From positions 9,362,001 through 9,426,000 of the forward strand of contig NZ_CP151726.1 in the NCBI RefSeq assembly GCF_038443385.1: a DNA stretch of 64,000 nucleotides. The letters run 5' to 3'. The notes below the pieces were generated by a model. That model searched no databases. It was given only the letters and a program-made list of their open reading frames with translations, and was not told the DNA's origin. Below are positions 45,701 to 54,843 of the stretch, one piece after another. Each line of letters starts with the position of its first letter. Position 1 is the stretch's first letter. The stretch comes from Stieleria varia (GTDB lineage Bacteria; Planctomycetota; Planctomycetia; Pirellulales; Pirellulaceae). Made by a program: the position numbers and the translations under genes.

Positions 45701-48700
45701 ATTCAAGGTCATGTCCTGATGCCGGGAACCGGGTTTCTAGAAATGGGGATGGCGCTCGGCCGAGAAGTACACGGCGAAGGGAACTTCGTGATCACCGATG
45801 TGGAGTTGCTCAAGGCCGCGTTCATGCCCGTGAAAGAGACCTTAATGACGCACACCATCCTGGACATCAGGACGGGACGCTATTCGATCGAGACGCAGCC
45901 TCTTGGCCAACCTCATCGCCCCTGGACGGTTCATTGCACCGGCTATTTGCGTGAAAGGGCTCCGGTCCCTCCTTCCATTAAACCGGAGTTATCAGATGTT
46001 CGGCGGCGGTGCATCGAGTCCTTGCCGGCAAAGGTCTTTTACGACTTCTTCCGTCGTTGTGGATTCCCTTTCGGTCCCTCTTTCCGAGGGCTCACGCAAA
46101 TCCGACTGGGCATCGGAGAAATGCTCGGTTGCGTGGACGTGCCACCGGAATGTGAGGCAGACTTTGATGATTACTTGTTTCACCCGGCTGTGTTGGATGC
46201 ATGCCTGCAAGGCAACTTTGGTTGCTTCATGACCCACAATCGCACAAGTAATAACCTCGGTGACTTGGAGGAACGGATTCGCAAGGCCGAGATTTTCATG
46301 CCGAGCGGATACGATGAGGTGCGACTGTATAAAAGACCCAATCAACGCATGTGGACCTACGTTCGCATGCTGGAAAGATTCAAGGATCAATCAAGCTCCG
46401 ATGTCTTTATCTTTGACGATGACGGAGAGTTGATTGCCGAAATCCGAGGCTTCAAGGAAACCCTGGTCGGTACCGTTGACGGCAATGCTGAAACGACCAG
46501 TGGCCTGTTGTACGAGTATGAATGGAAGCTACAGCCACACCCGAACACCGACGTAAAGCGACATCGGCTTCCGTTGCTCGCCGATTGTGTCGACGCATTC
46601 AGCGTAACAGAAACACAATCCTGGGACGTGCTGGTCGCTGCGGTCGACAGCGAATCGGAATTGCAATCCCAGTTGCATCCCATCTGCGGTGCCGTGGTCG
46701 CCGGTGCGATGCGTGATCTTGGTCTGCGTGGTAAACCAGGAACCGTGGTTAGCTTTGACGCAGTGTCCAGTCTCCTGAACATCCCGGCGAATCGTTGTGG
46801 GCTCATGCGTCGCTTGTTGGATATCTTGGTTCAAGATCGCATGGTCGAAAGATGTGACAGCGGTTTTGAACTGATGGAGGGCTTCAGTAAGGCATCGCAA
46901 TCAAACGATCGACCATGGCTCGCTGCGTTGCGCCGACTGTTTCATTCCCACCCCGTTGCGTACCCACAACTGATGCTGCTCGCGCGATGTGCAGATCGAC
47001 TGCCCGCAATCCTGCGAGGTGAACTCGACCCGTCAACGCTACTTGCTCCCGATGATAGCGATGAAGTGCGCGAACAATACTGGGTCAGTTCGCCTTCTGC
47101 GCACGTCGTGTTTCGATTGTCGGCTCAGTTCATTGCCAGTTTGTTCCATGACATGAATCCAGGCCGCAAGGCACGAATCCTGGATTTGAAAGGAGGCAGT
47201 GACCGACTGGCCGCCGAAATTCTAGCCGCATTGCCTGCCGGTCTCGTCGAATACGTTTCTGCCGATGTCTCGGAGCACGGATTTGCACAAGCCGAAGAGG
47301 ATCAAGAGAATTTCCAATACGAGGTGATCGTCGCGGATGATGTGTTGTGTCCTGGCGACGACCTGGAGGATGCAATCCGCCGCCTACACAATCGCTTAGT
47401 TCCCGGCGGTGTCTTGCTATTGATCACATCGGACAAAGGTGATCGCCTTTATGACTTGACGCTGGGTTTGAGGGACGCTGAACGGGACCTGACTCATCAG
47501 TCAATTGCAAATTGGTATGACGTTCTTTTCTCGGCCGGGTTCGACGATGCCAGAGTGCTCCATCCTGATCTCCAATCCACTGACGTGACACGTTCAGTGA
47601 TTGTTGCACAGCGATCTTTCGGCGATGCGGCTGCTCAAGCGGACTCGACGACGGAACACCAGGAACTTGCAATTGCAGACATTTCGGATACCCAGGCGAT
47701 CGATGGCGGCGATTGGCTGATCTTTGCCGATACATCGAATGTTGCTGTTGAGCTAGCGGAGCTTGCGCGGCAACAGGGACAATCGGCAATCTTTGTCCAC
47801 GCGGCAGAGTCGTTTGCCGAAATCAGCCATGATCATTTCTCGATCGACCCGACCTCGCTTGAGGACTATCAGCGATTGCTGAAATCGATCAGTGAGCGCG
47901 CTCTCACGCAGGTGGTCTATCTGTGGAGTCACAATGTGCCTGAACTGTCTGTCGACCCCGCATCACTTCAGGCAGTGCAAACATTTAATGTTTTAGCTCC
48001 GATTTTGATCTGCCAAGCTTGGACTCTGATTCACGGTGCCTTACCGATTCGATACTGGCTAGCGTCTCGTTGCGCTCAGTCTGTTGGCAATCTGTCGTTA
48101 ACTCACGCCGTCGGGCAAACTCCGTTGTGGGGAACCGGCCGAGTGGTCATGAATGAGTTTCCACACCTGCATTGCCGTCTGGTTGATCTCGGCGTTGCGA
48201 CCGAGAATGAACTTCGAGCGTTGGTCAATGAGATTCTGGGGGAGTCGGGCGAAGACGAAGTCGCGTTGAGAGACGAAGCTCGATTTGTGCATCGGCTGGT
48301 AGCCAGTTCACTAAGCAAGTACTCGGATCGCGGCGACGAACCCGGGCAACCCTATCGTCTTCATCTCTCCGACTACGGCGCACTTGACGGTATGCGTCTG
48401 CGTCCCGCCGAATTGCCCAGACAGCTAGGCTCGCCGACGCTGGTTGAAGTCGAAGTGCATGCCGCAGCGCTCAATTTCTCGGATGTGATGAAAGCACTGG
48501 GACTCTATCCAGGACTGCAGGAGGGGTTTGTTCCCGTCGGGATCGAGTGTGCGGGAGTCGTTACCAAAGTCGGTGATGAAGTGACCGATTTCCAGATCGG
48601 CGATGAAGTCGTTTGCATCACGCCCATGGCGATCTCAAGCCACACGTATACCGATCACCGATTGGTGGCGCACAAGCCCAAGCAACTCACAATGTTCGAG

Positions 48701-51700
48701 GCAGCGACTCTACCGATCGCTTTCTTGACGGCACGCTACGCATTGCATTATGTCGGTCGGATGGAGTCCGGCGAAAAAGTTCTTGTCAATGCGGCCACCG
48801 GAGGCGTCGGCCTAGCCGCAATCCAGTTGGCGCAGACCGCAGGGGCGGAACTGTACGCGACCGCTGGGACGATCTCGAAACGTGAGTTACTGAAATTTCT
48901 TGGTGTACCCCATGTGATGCATTCACGTACGCTCGCATTCGCCGATGAGATTCGTGAGCAGACGGCCGATCGAGGAGTCGATCTGATCCTCAACTCACTC
49001 TCCGGCGAAGCGATCAGTAAGGGGATGTCCATTCTCGCGGATTACGGTCGTTTTCTAGAAATTGGCAAACGCGATATCTACGCCAACACTGCCTTGGGGA
49101 TGCGTGCATTTCGCAAGAACGTCACCTTCGCGGCAATCGATCTCGATCGAGCCCTACGAGAGAAACCCGATCTCTGCTCGCAGATCTTTCGCGAAATTGT
49201 CGCCGATGCTGAGACGGGTAAGATCATGCCGCTGCCCCATCGCGTCTTCCCTGCCACTGAGTTGGTTGATGCGTTTCGCTACATGAGCAAAGCGAAGCAC
49301 ATCGGCAAGGTGGTGGTTGACATGAAAGGCCAACCCGTTCGCCCGGTTCGCGATCCAACGGAAACGACTGTTCGGTTCAGAGCCGATGCGACTTACCTGT
49401 TGACTGGGGGCCTCGGCGGCCTGGGAAGTCATTTGGCTCAGTGGATGGCGGATCAGGGAGCGCGTTGTCTCGTGCTCGCCAGCAGAAGCGGTGTTTCAAC
49501 TGTCGAAGGCCAGCAGTTGGTGCGAAAGCTGGAGCAACGCGGCGTGCGAATTGTCATTGAGCAAGTAGATGTTTCGCAAGCGGATCAAGTAGCCGGCTTG
49601 ATCCGGCGAATCAAGAGTAATCTGCCTCCGCTCCGCGGAATCATGCACGCTGCGGTTGTCTTGGACGATGGCTTGATCTTGCAGCTCGATCGAGATCGCA
49701 TTGAGCGTGTTTGCGCGCCAAAGCTAAACGGAGCATGGCATCTCCACAACGCCACGCAAGATCACGTGTTGGATTTCTTTGTCTGCCACTCCTCCACCAG
49801 TTCGACCCTCGGAAACGCGGGTCAAGCCAACTATTCGGCCGCCAATGCCTTCTTAGACGGCCTCGCCGAATACAGGAAATCGATCGGGCAACCGGCACTG
49901 ACGGTCAACTGGGGATACTTGGGCGATCTCGGCGTAGCAGCCGGCAATGAAAAACTTGCAGAGCGATTCGCTCAGCAAGGAGTCAGACCGATTGCACCAA
50001 GCGAAGGACTGCCGATCCTTGGAGGTCTGATGGCCTTTCCGATCAATCAGATGTCGGTCATGCGTGTGGACTGGACTCGTCTTCGCCAATTTGCTTCTAC
50101 GATGGCGCGATCACTTCGATTCAGTCAGTTGATGCATACGTCGGCAGAAGGCGAGGAAGCAAAATCACATTCGGGCAGCGACATTCGTTTGCTGGTTTTG
50201 GCCACGGCTCCAGAGGAACGAACGGATATCATGCTGAGTATCGTCCAGAAAAAGGTTGCTCGAGTCTTGGGTACGCGACCAGAGAAAATCGAGCTCGATC
50301 GATCTTTGATGGATCTGGGACTCGACTCTTTGATGGGATTTGAACTTCGCAACTGGATCGAAGGCGAGTTGCGAGTCAATGTTCCGGTCGTCGAATTGAT
50401 GCAGGGGCCGACCGTCCAAAAGCTGACGAGTCTGCTGCTCGCTCAATTGGAGAAAACGGAAACCCCTGTGAATGAAGCGGTCGAGTCGGCAGAGCGTTCC
50501 GATGTCCTTGCGAATCACGTCGCGCGTTTGAGTACGCATCCGCAGCAGGAGGCTGCCATTGCGGGTCTGCTGGCGATGGCAGACGAATTCAAAGATGAAT
50601 TGCAAGGCTGCGACTCGATCGATTTAGTATCGGAAGCCCAATTGCCAGATGATGTGCTAGGCGATGACTTTGCTGAGCGATTGCGAGCGCAGATGCACCA
50701 GCGGCAACCGATTCAATGCATTTTGGTCACTGGCGGGACAGGTTTCCTCGGTGCTTACCTGCTTCACTATCTGCTTGAGAGCAATCCGCAGCTTCAGATC
50801 CATTGTCTCGTCCGGGCGGATTCTGCAGCAGCGGCAATCCAACGACTTCAAGAGAACCAAGAAAAATATTGCCTTTGGAATCCGGGATTTGCGGAGAGGA
50901 TCCATGTCGTTCTTGGCGATGTAACATTGCCACGTTTGGGTATTGATCAGATGACCTACGATCGATTAGCGGACGAGGTCGAATTGGTGTTGCACAATGC
51001 GGCAGGTATTAGCTTTTTGCAGAACTATGAGCAATTGAAACCCGTCAATGTCGCTGGCACGCTTGAGGTGTTGCGATTTGCTAGTCATCGTAGGATCAAA
51101 TCCTATCACCACGTCTCGACACTGTTCGTGTTCTCAATTCTGGATCACCTTGAACTGAACACGGTGAGTGAGAGCGATGATCCCTCTCGCCATGAGTTTC
51201 TGTTTGGCGGATATCTCCAGACAAAGTGGGTTGCCGATCACTTGGTTCAGGAAGCACGACGACGCGGCATGCCTGTCACTATCTATCGGCCTGGAATCAT
51301 CACAGGTGATAGTCGTACCGGAATCTGCAGCGATGACGTGATCTCACGAATGCTGGCCAGTGCAATCCAGCTCGGCTGTTGTCCCGCAGACGAAACAAGG
51401 ATCACGTTCACGCCGGTAGACTACGTCGGCAAAGCGATCGCCACTCTACTGATGTCTCGAGAGAATTCCAGTCGCAACTACCACTTGGTGAATCGAGATG
51501 CGATTCAATGGCAGACCGTCGTCAGATGGCTGGCCGAGTTAGGCTATGACGTGCAGATGCAACCGTATGACAAATGGTTAGAACAACTTCGTCAGAGCAC
51601 GCGGGATGATGAGAGCACGATGTTGTCTGGACTACTGCCGCTGATTCCTGAAGTCCGACTGACGGGACCAACTGCAGATTTGATCAAAATGAACTTTGAC

Positions 51701-51889
51701 TGTGGTCAGTTGGATGAAATGCTGGCTGACACAGGGGTGCTTTGCCCCACCGTGTCGCTGGATTTGATTTCCACCTATGTCAATCACTTTGTTCGCTCCG
51801 GAATAATCTCTCCTGGCCAAACATCGATCGATGGTGAGAGCGACGCCTCACAACAAGCAGCGGCTTCGATGCTGATCGACGAGAACTAG
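42722..51889 (+). CDS. Type I polyketide synthase with terminal thioester reductase
   Basis: 3055 residues. Order: KS (about 67-495; DTACSSS Cys240, His375 in HGTGTP, His415 in TNIGH), AT (about 600-890; GHSVGE Ser694; YAFHS at 794-798, closer to malonyl-type HAFH than methylmalonyl-type YASH), DH (His992 in HQIQGHVLMP, Asp1159 in DACLQ), a degenerate C-methyltransferase region (about 1400-1640; SAM loop changed to ILDLKGG), a structural pseudo-KR (about 1660-1830), ER (about 1890-2205; NAATGGVGLA), KR (about 2225-2450; TGGLGGLG, Tyr2371, LDD at 2314-2316, as in B-type KRs), ACP (GLDSL, Ser2536) and thioester reductase (TGGTGFLG at 2670, Tyr2831/Lys2835). One fully reducing module with reductive release is predicted. 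An ATG at 42836, just before the KS, is an alternative start. Confidence 0.95.
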   Translation: MDEAHALLPQQQHVSPVINLFPRQVLKKFGNHRLQRSIMNFIASHSSVPDEQLPSPACFGERESIDEPIAIIGIGCRLPGNIKSPNDYWRILCDGVDTIEEVPSTRWDQFKFYDSELGQQGKIITKWGGFVKDIDKFDPGFFGISPREAACMDPQQRLVLESAWEALEDAGQRVELLAGTNVGVFVGVSTFDYGLMQNTFNDVSGAGPYTNTGQALSICANRLSFVMNWKGPSFAVDTACSSSLLACHMAVNSIRSGESSMAMVSGVNFICAPSTYVGFTAMGMLSPDGRCKAFDASANGFVRAEGGCSVLLKPLKQALVDCDRIYALVAGSACNQDGHTPGLTMPSEASQQALVLEACRRSRIEPSQIRYVEAHGTGTPIGDPIEANALGSILGRGRNVDNPCLIGSVKTNIGHLEAGSGIAGLIKAALVLKHRQVPPNVHFNDPNPEIDFTALRLKVPTEMTELPVGNGPAYAGINSFGFGGTNVHVVLREYQPLPVRQSGNANHRRVGFMPISAKCPESLRAMAKTYADAMQDGGMWSDASLSDILYTTSQRRSHHDFRTCVVARDKNELKLRLLELAENDSDPSMKSDHPQRGGARPIAFVFSGQGPQWWAMGRELLRSEPVFSDIVARCDSLIQELGVWSLLTELSRDEATTRINDTTYAQPAIFAIQVGLVELWKSWGIKPHVVVGHSVGEVAAAYAAGILNLKDAVKVIFFRGQTMGVVRDAGAMLAVSMTPDEATKYIRPWKHRIDLAAVNGPSTVTLSGDTSMIAQMEHDLESMRIFTRRLKVNYAFHSQQMDPVRKELVNSLADIRPQASSIPMVSTVTGQTIDGHELGADYWWKNVRQKVLFLDAMNQMPESDQAIFLEISPHPVLAGAIGECFAAKGQQADVVTSLRRGQPERAELLKSLGKLYGLHCSVQWPVLAPTATFLPLPAYPWHKQSYWSESEDSRVSRLPCEGHPILGARVPGSRMVYQGFIDTRIQPFAVDHQIQGHVLMPGTGFLEMGMALGREVHGEGNFVITDVELLKAAFMPVKETLMTHTILDIRTGRYSIETQPLGQPHRPWTVHCTGYLRERAPVPPSIKPELSDVRRRCIESLPAKVFYDFFRRCGFPFGPSFRGLTQIRLGIGEMLGCVDVPPECEADFDDYLFHPAVLDACLQGNFGCFMTHNRTSNNLGDLEERIRKAEIFMPSGYDEVRLYKRPNQRMWTYVRMLERFKDQSSSDVFIFDDDGELIAEIRGFKETLVGTVDGNAETTSGLLYEYEWKLQPHPNTDVKRHRLPLLADCVDAFSVTETQSWDVLVAAVDSESELQSQLHPICGAVVAGAMRDLGLRGKPGTVVSFDAVSSLLNIPANRCGLMRRLLDILVQDRMVERCDSGFELMEGFSKASQSNDRPWLAALRRLFHSHPVAYPQLMLLARCADRLPAILRGELDPSTLLAPDDSDEVREQYWVSSPSAHVVFRLSAQFIASLFHDMNPGRKARILDLKGGSDRLAAEILAALPAGLVEYVSADVSEHGFAQAEEDQENFQYEVIVADDVLCPGDDLEDAIRRLHNRLVPGGVLLLITSDKGDRLYDLTLGLRDAERDLTHQSIANWYDVLFSAGFDDARVLHPDLQSTDVTRSVIVAQRSFGDAAAQADSTTEHQELAIADISDTQAIDGGDWLIFADTSNVAVELAELARQQGQSAIFVHAAESFAEISHDHFSIDPTSLEDYQRLLKSISERALTQVVYLWSHNVPELSVDPASLQAVQTFNVLAPILICQAWTLIHGALPIRYWLASRCAQSVGNLSLTHAVGQTPLWGTGRVVMNEFPHLHCRLVDLGVATENELRALVNEILGESGEDEVALRDEARFVHRLVASSLSKYSDRGDEPGQPYRLHLSDYGALDGMRLRPAELPRQLGSPTLVEVEVHAAALNFSDVMKALGLYPGLQEGFVPVGIECAGVVTKVGDEVTDFQIGDEVVCITPMAISSHTYTDHRLVAHKPKQLTMFEAATLPIAFLTARYALHYVGRMESGEKVLVNAATGGVGLAAIQLAQTAGAELYATAGTISKRELLKFLGVPHVMHSRTLAFADEIREQTADRGVDLILNSLSGEAISKGMSILADYGRFLEIGKRDIYANTALGMRAFRKNVTFAAIDLDRALREKPDLCSQIFREIVADAETGKIMPLPHRVFPATELVDAFRYMSKAKHIGKVVVDMKGQPVRPVRDPTETTVRFRADATYLLTGGLGGLGSHLAQWMADQGARCLVLASRSGVSTVEGQQLVRKLEQRGVRIVIEQVDVSQADQVAGLIRRIKSNLPPLRGIMHAAVVLDDGLILQLDRDRIERVCAPKLNGAWHLHNATQDHVLDFFVCHSSTSSTLGNAGQANYSAANAFLDGLAEYRKSIGQPALTVNWGYLGDLGVAAGNEKLAERFAQQGVRPIAPSEGLPILGGLMAFPINQMSVMRVDWTRLRQFASTMARSLRFSQLMHTSAEGEEAKSHSGSDIRLLVLATAPEERTDIMLSIVQKKVARVLGTRPEKIELDRSLMDLGLDSLMGFELRNWIEGELRVNVPVVELMQGPTVQKLTSLLLAQLEKTETPVNEAVESAERSDVLANHVARLSTHPQQEAAIAGLLAMADEFKDELQGCDSIDLVSEAQLPDDVLGDDFAERLRAQMHQRQPIQCILVTGGTGFLGAYLLHYLLESNPQLQIHCLVRADSAAAAIQRLQENQEKYCLWNPGFAERIHVVLGDVTLPRLGIDQMTYDRLADEVELVLHNAAGISFLQNYEQLKPVNVAGTLEVLRFASHRRIKSYHHVSTLFVFSILDHLELNTVSESDDPSRHEFLFGGYLQTKWVADHLVQEARRRGMPVTIYRPGIITGDSRTGICSDDVISRMLASAIQLGCCPADETRITFTPVDYVGKAIATLLMSRENSSRNYHLVNRDAIQWQTVVRWLAELGYDVQMQPYDKWLEQLRQSTRDDESTMLSGLLPLIPEVRLTGPTADLIKMNFDCGQLDEMLADTGVLCPTVSLDLISTYVNHFVRSGIISPGQTSIDGESDASQQAAASMLIDEN

Positions 51890-51890
51890 C

Positions 51891-52616
51891 ATGTCTCCAC
51901 TCAATCGAATGAAAACCATCTGCCGGTTGATCGCGAACAGGGATCGTGGCGACAATCATGCCGAGCGACTGGAGAACTTTTACGCACGGCAGGCGGAGTC
52001 GTATGACGACACCCGTAGTCGCATGCTGCATGGCCGTCAGGGATTGATCGATCTGATTCCGGTCGTGAAGAACTCCGTTTGGATTGAACTGGGAGCGGGC
52101 ACTGGCTCAAACCTGGAGCTGCTGGGGGACCGGATTGACGAGATTCAGCATTTGCACTTGGTCGACTTGTCACCTTCGATGATCCAGATCGCTCAAAAAC
52201 GCATCAAGAGTCGCAATTGGCGGAACGTCACCACGCACCTCGAAGACGCAACCAAGTTTTCGCCGCCCACATCGGCCGACGTCATCCTTTTCTCGTACTC
52301 GCTGACCATGATTCCCAACTGGTTTGCAGCGATCGACAACGCTCGGCGAATCCTCCGCCCCGGTGGAGTCATCGCCGTTGTGGACTACTACGTCTCGCGT
52401 TATCGCCCCGACAATGGCTGGGTTCGGCATGACTGGGCTTGCCGAACCTTCGCTCCCAACGCATTTGCTAAGAATGGCGTTCATCCAAATCCTGATCACA
52501 TCTATTACTTGCACGAATACTTCCAACCATCCTACTTTGCCGAACACGTCAGCAAGCTCCTGGGGCCATTCTTCTCGGCACCCTACTACCAGTTCATCGG
52601 CAACAAGAGCGGTTAG
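51891..52616 (+). CDS. BtaB-like SAM-dependent methyltransferase
   Basis: A 241-residue enzyme. FYARQAESYDDTRSRMLHGR, the SAM loop IELGAGTGSNLELLGD, HLVDLSPSMIQIAQKR, FSYSLTMIPNWFAAIDNARR and VVDYYVSRYRP together resemble the methyltransferase that trimethylates the amino group of diacylglycerylhomoserine in betaine-lipid synthesis (BtaB). No BtaA partner lies in the window, so a different amine substrate is likely, probably linked to the polyketide. The ATG follows the PKS stop after a single base, so both are translationally coupled. The family resemblance is from recall of motifs, so the exact subfamily needs a profile search. Confidence 0.8.
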   Translation: MSPLNRMKTICRLIANRDRGDNHAERLENFYARQAESYDDTRSRMLHGRQGLIDLIPVVKNSVWIELGAGTGSNLELLGDRIDEIQHLHLVDLSPSMIQIAQKRIKSRNWRNVTTHLEDATKFSPPTSADVILFSYSLTMIPNWFAAIDNARRILRPGGVIAVVDYYVSRYRPDNGWVRHDWACRTFAPNAFAKNGVHPNPDHIYYLHEYFQPSYFAEHVSKLLGPFFSAPYYQFIGNKSG

Positions 52617-52683
52617 TGCACAACATCGACTCTTAGCATTGGCAACAATACCTGTCGTGAAGGAATGGCACACGACGTCCTAT

Positions 52684-53928
52684 TCACTTGTCTGCCAAGA
52701 GTGACTCAGACGCCGTTATCTCATTCGTGGGTGCCTGTTTCGTAGGTACCTGTTTCGTAGGTGCCTGTTTCGTTGGGCCGTTCCATTCAATGTCCATTGT
52801 CGCTGCTTGGTCGATGTTCACGGAGTACTTGCGTGCACGTGCAAGTACGGGGAGCAGATTGAATCCAAACATGAGTAACGGTAATGGATCATGCACGGAG
52901 AGCAGAATGTCTTTTCCCCAAATGAACGTGCGTGCCCAACGTTTCAGCTCACTCCACGAACGCACGTAGCCGATTGCCCACAACAACAGGATCAAAGTAT
53001 GTTGAACCGGCCGACGTGATCGGGGGACGAGCATCGGTCCCGTATGTTGCTCAGGATGAACGAACGCGTGTCCTAAATCGATCCGTCTGCGAAACAAATG
53101 CAGCCCGCTGGTGGAGCGTGGATTGCACTCGATTGCAATCACAGACCCATCCTCACGTTCGATGAAGTCGAAAGCAATTTGCCCGGAGAATCGCTCCGCT
53201 GCGACAAATTGGGCTACCCACTGCAGCATTGCGGGATGGGCGATCGGCTCGTAAGCGAACGTGGGGCCGATGCCGGTTGAGAAGTTCATCGGGTAGTTCA
53301 CATGCGCCAGCAGTTTCCCTTCATGGGCGAGGCTGTAGGTGCTCAACTGGCGGCCACTGATGTATTCCTGCGCGACCCAGGGAAACTCGAGGTTGGGTTG
53401 GACCGCGGCAAAATCATCCAGACACTTGGGGCGAACCACTGTGCTGCTTGCGAATCGCGAGTAGACCGGTTTAAAGACAAGCTCGCGGCCTGATTCAAAT
53501 TCCAGTTCGCACGCTCGGCGACTGGTCAGCAGTTTGGTCTCTGGAACCGCCAACTGATACCGACGTGCCTGGTGAATGAATAGCCATTTGCTGTGCAAGG
53601 TGTGCAATTGCGGCCACTCAGGTGCCAGTAGAACGCATGTGTGCGGTATGCGCTCACGTCGCTCGGCGAGATAATAAATTTCCTCGCAGGTCGGAATCAG
53701 CAGGGTTGCCTGTTCTTTGTCAATGATTTCAGCAATAGAGTCGACGTAGTTGTCTGGTTCTCGACTCGGCCAGGGGACGAAGTAATTTCTAGCCACTGCC
53801 CAGGACTGACGGGAGAGATGCCAGCGAAGCGACTCAGCCATCACCACGCGGTAGCCTGAGGCATGCAACAGCCTGACCAGCTCTAGTGCTGCAGGTGCTC
53901 GGCCACCGGTAACCAGGATCGTCTGCAT
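52684..53928 (-). CDS. ATP-grasp enzyme
   Basis: A 414-residue protein. N-terminal Rossmann-like part (ILVTGGRAPAALELVRLLHASG), then an ATP-grasp core: lysine in ELVFKPVYSRFAS, WVAQEYISGRQLST, and metal-binding FDFIEREDGSVIAIECNPRSTSG. The C-terminal hydrophobic segments (LILLLWAIGYV, LPLLMFGFNLLP) may associate with membrane. Enzymes of this group make acyl-phosphate intermediates and join a carboxylate to an amine or thiol. It is opposite in strand to the cluster but lies between the methyltransferase and exporter genes. The last residues are a PTKQ(A/V) repeat made by a 15-bp tandem triplication. The ATG at 53928 is chosen over an upstream start at 53973. Confidence 0.8.
   Translation of the reverse strand: MQTILVTGGRAPAALELVRLLHASGYRVVMAESLRWHLSRQSWAVARNYFVPWPSREPDNYVDSIAEIIDKEQATLLIPTCEEIYYLAERRERIPHTCVLLAPEWPQLHTLHSKWLFIHQARRYQLAVPETKLLTSRRACELEFESGRELVFKPVYSRFASSTVVRPKCLDDFAAVQPNLEFPWVAQEYISGRQLSTYSLAHEGKLLAHVNYPMNFSTGIGPTFAYEPIAHPAMLQWVAQFVAAERFSGQIAFDFIEREDGSVIAIECNPRSTSGLHLFRRRIDLGHAFVHPEQHTGPMLVPRSRRPVQHTLILLLWAIGYVRSWSELKRWARTFIWGKDILLSVHDPLPLLMFGFNLLPVLARARKYSVNIDQAATMDIEWNGPTKQAPTKQVPTKQAPTNEITASESLLADK
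52726..52770. repeat. 15-bp tandem triplication
   Basis: Three contiguous copies of CGT(G/A)GGT(G/A)CCTGTTT at 52726-52740, 52741-52755 and 52756-52770. On the minus strand they encode the C-terminal QAPTK QVPTK QAPTN-type tail of the ATP-grasp protein. Confidence 0.93.
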
Positions 53929-54039
53929 CAGGGGGATTCCTAGTGATATTGGAGCTGCACCGAACTGATACAAAGGGTATCAGAACTCAGCTCGTCCAGT
54001 CGTGACCCGCGGCGCGAAATTGGTACACATCGCCATACG

Positions 54040-54843
54040 GTGAATTGCGTTGACAGCCTTTACGGCTGCGATCAAGATGAATCTAGGAAAACACTACCAG
54101 GACGTTATTCTCCTGCGGCGTTTGAACACAAAATACCGGACGACGTTTTGGCGAGCTCGAACGCAACGCTGCAAATCCGTGACTTGGCAAAGGTCTACCA
54201 AACTGCCGCTGGGACGGTGAATGCCCTGCGTGGCATCAATCTTGACTTTCAACGCGGCGAAATGGTCGCAATCGTTGGACCATCGGGCAGTGGCAAATCG
54301 ACGCTACTCAATTTGATCGGCGTTCTCGATCGACCGAGTTCCGGTGAGGTATCGATTGAAGGCATCCCTGTGAGTTCACTGAACGACAGTGAGCAAGCCT
54401 TGGTTCGCAACCAGTTGATCGGATTTGTGTTTCAATCATACAACCTGATTCACCGATCCACTGTCATTAACAATGTGGCGTTGCCAGGAATGATCTCTCA
54501 TCGTAATCGACGTCAACTGCTGGATCGCGCGAGGAAACTTCTGTCCATCATGGGAATCGCCGACAAATCTCACTGTCGGCCATCGCAACTTTCTGGTGGC
54601 CAGCAACAACGCGTCGCCATCGCTCGTTCATTGATCAACGATCCACCGATCATCTTGGCCGACGAACCAACAGGAAACTTGGACTCAAGCACGGGGCAGG
54701 AAGTTTTTGATTTACTGTGTACGCTCACTCGGCAACTGAATCGAACCGTGATCATGGTCACGCACAATTTGGAACTCTCGCAGTTGGTAGACCGCGCAGT
54801 TTACCTTCGTGACGGGATGGTCGAGCGGGAGATTCGAAATTGA
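54040..54843 (+). CDS. MacB-type ABC transporter ATP-binding protein
   Basis: ATPase with Walker [18 protein letters not shown], signature [14 protein letters not shown], Walker [15 protein letters not shown] and MVTHNLE. The GTG at 54040 gives about 45 residues ahead of the ATPase core, so the true start may lie further in (a TTG near 54148 is in frame). Its stop overlaps the start of the next gene by 4 bases. It powers the three-component transporter of the PKS cluster. Confidence 0.9.
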   Translation: MNCVDSLYGCDQDESRKTLPGRYSPAAFEHKIPDDVLASSNATLQIRDLAKVYQTAAGTVNALRGINLDFQRGEMVAIVGPSGSGKSTLLNLIGVLDRPSSGEVSIEGIPVSSLNDSEQALVRNQLIGFVFQSYNLIHRSTVINNVALPGMISHRNRRQLLDRARKLLSIMGIADKSHCRPSQLSGGQQQRVAIARSLINDPPIILADEPTGNLDSSTGQEVFDLLCTLTRQLNRTVIMVTHNLELSQLVDRAVYLRDGMVEREIRN

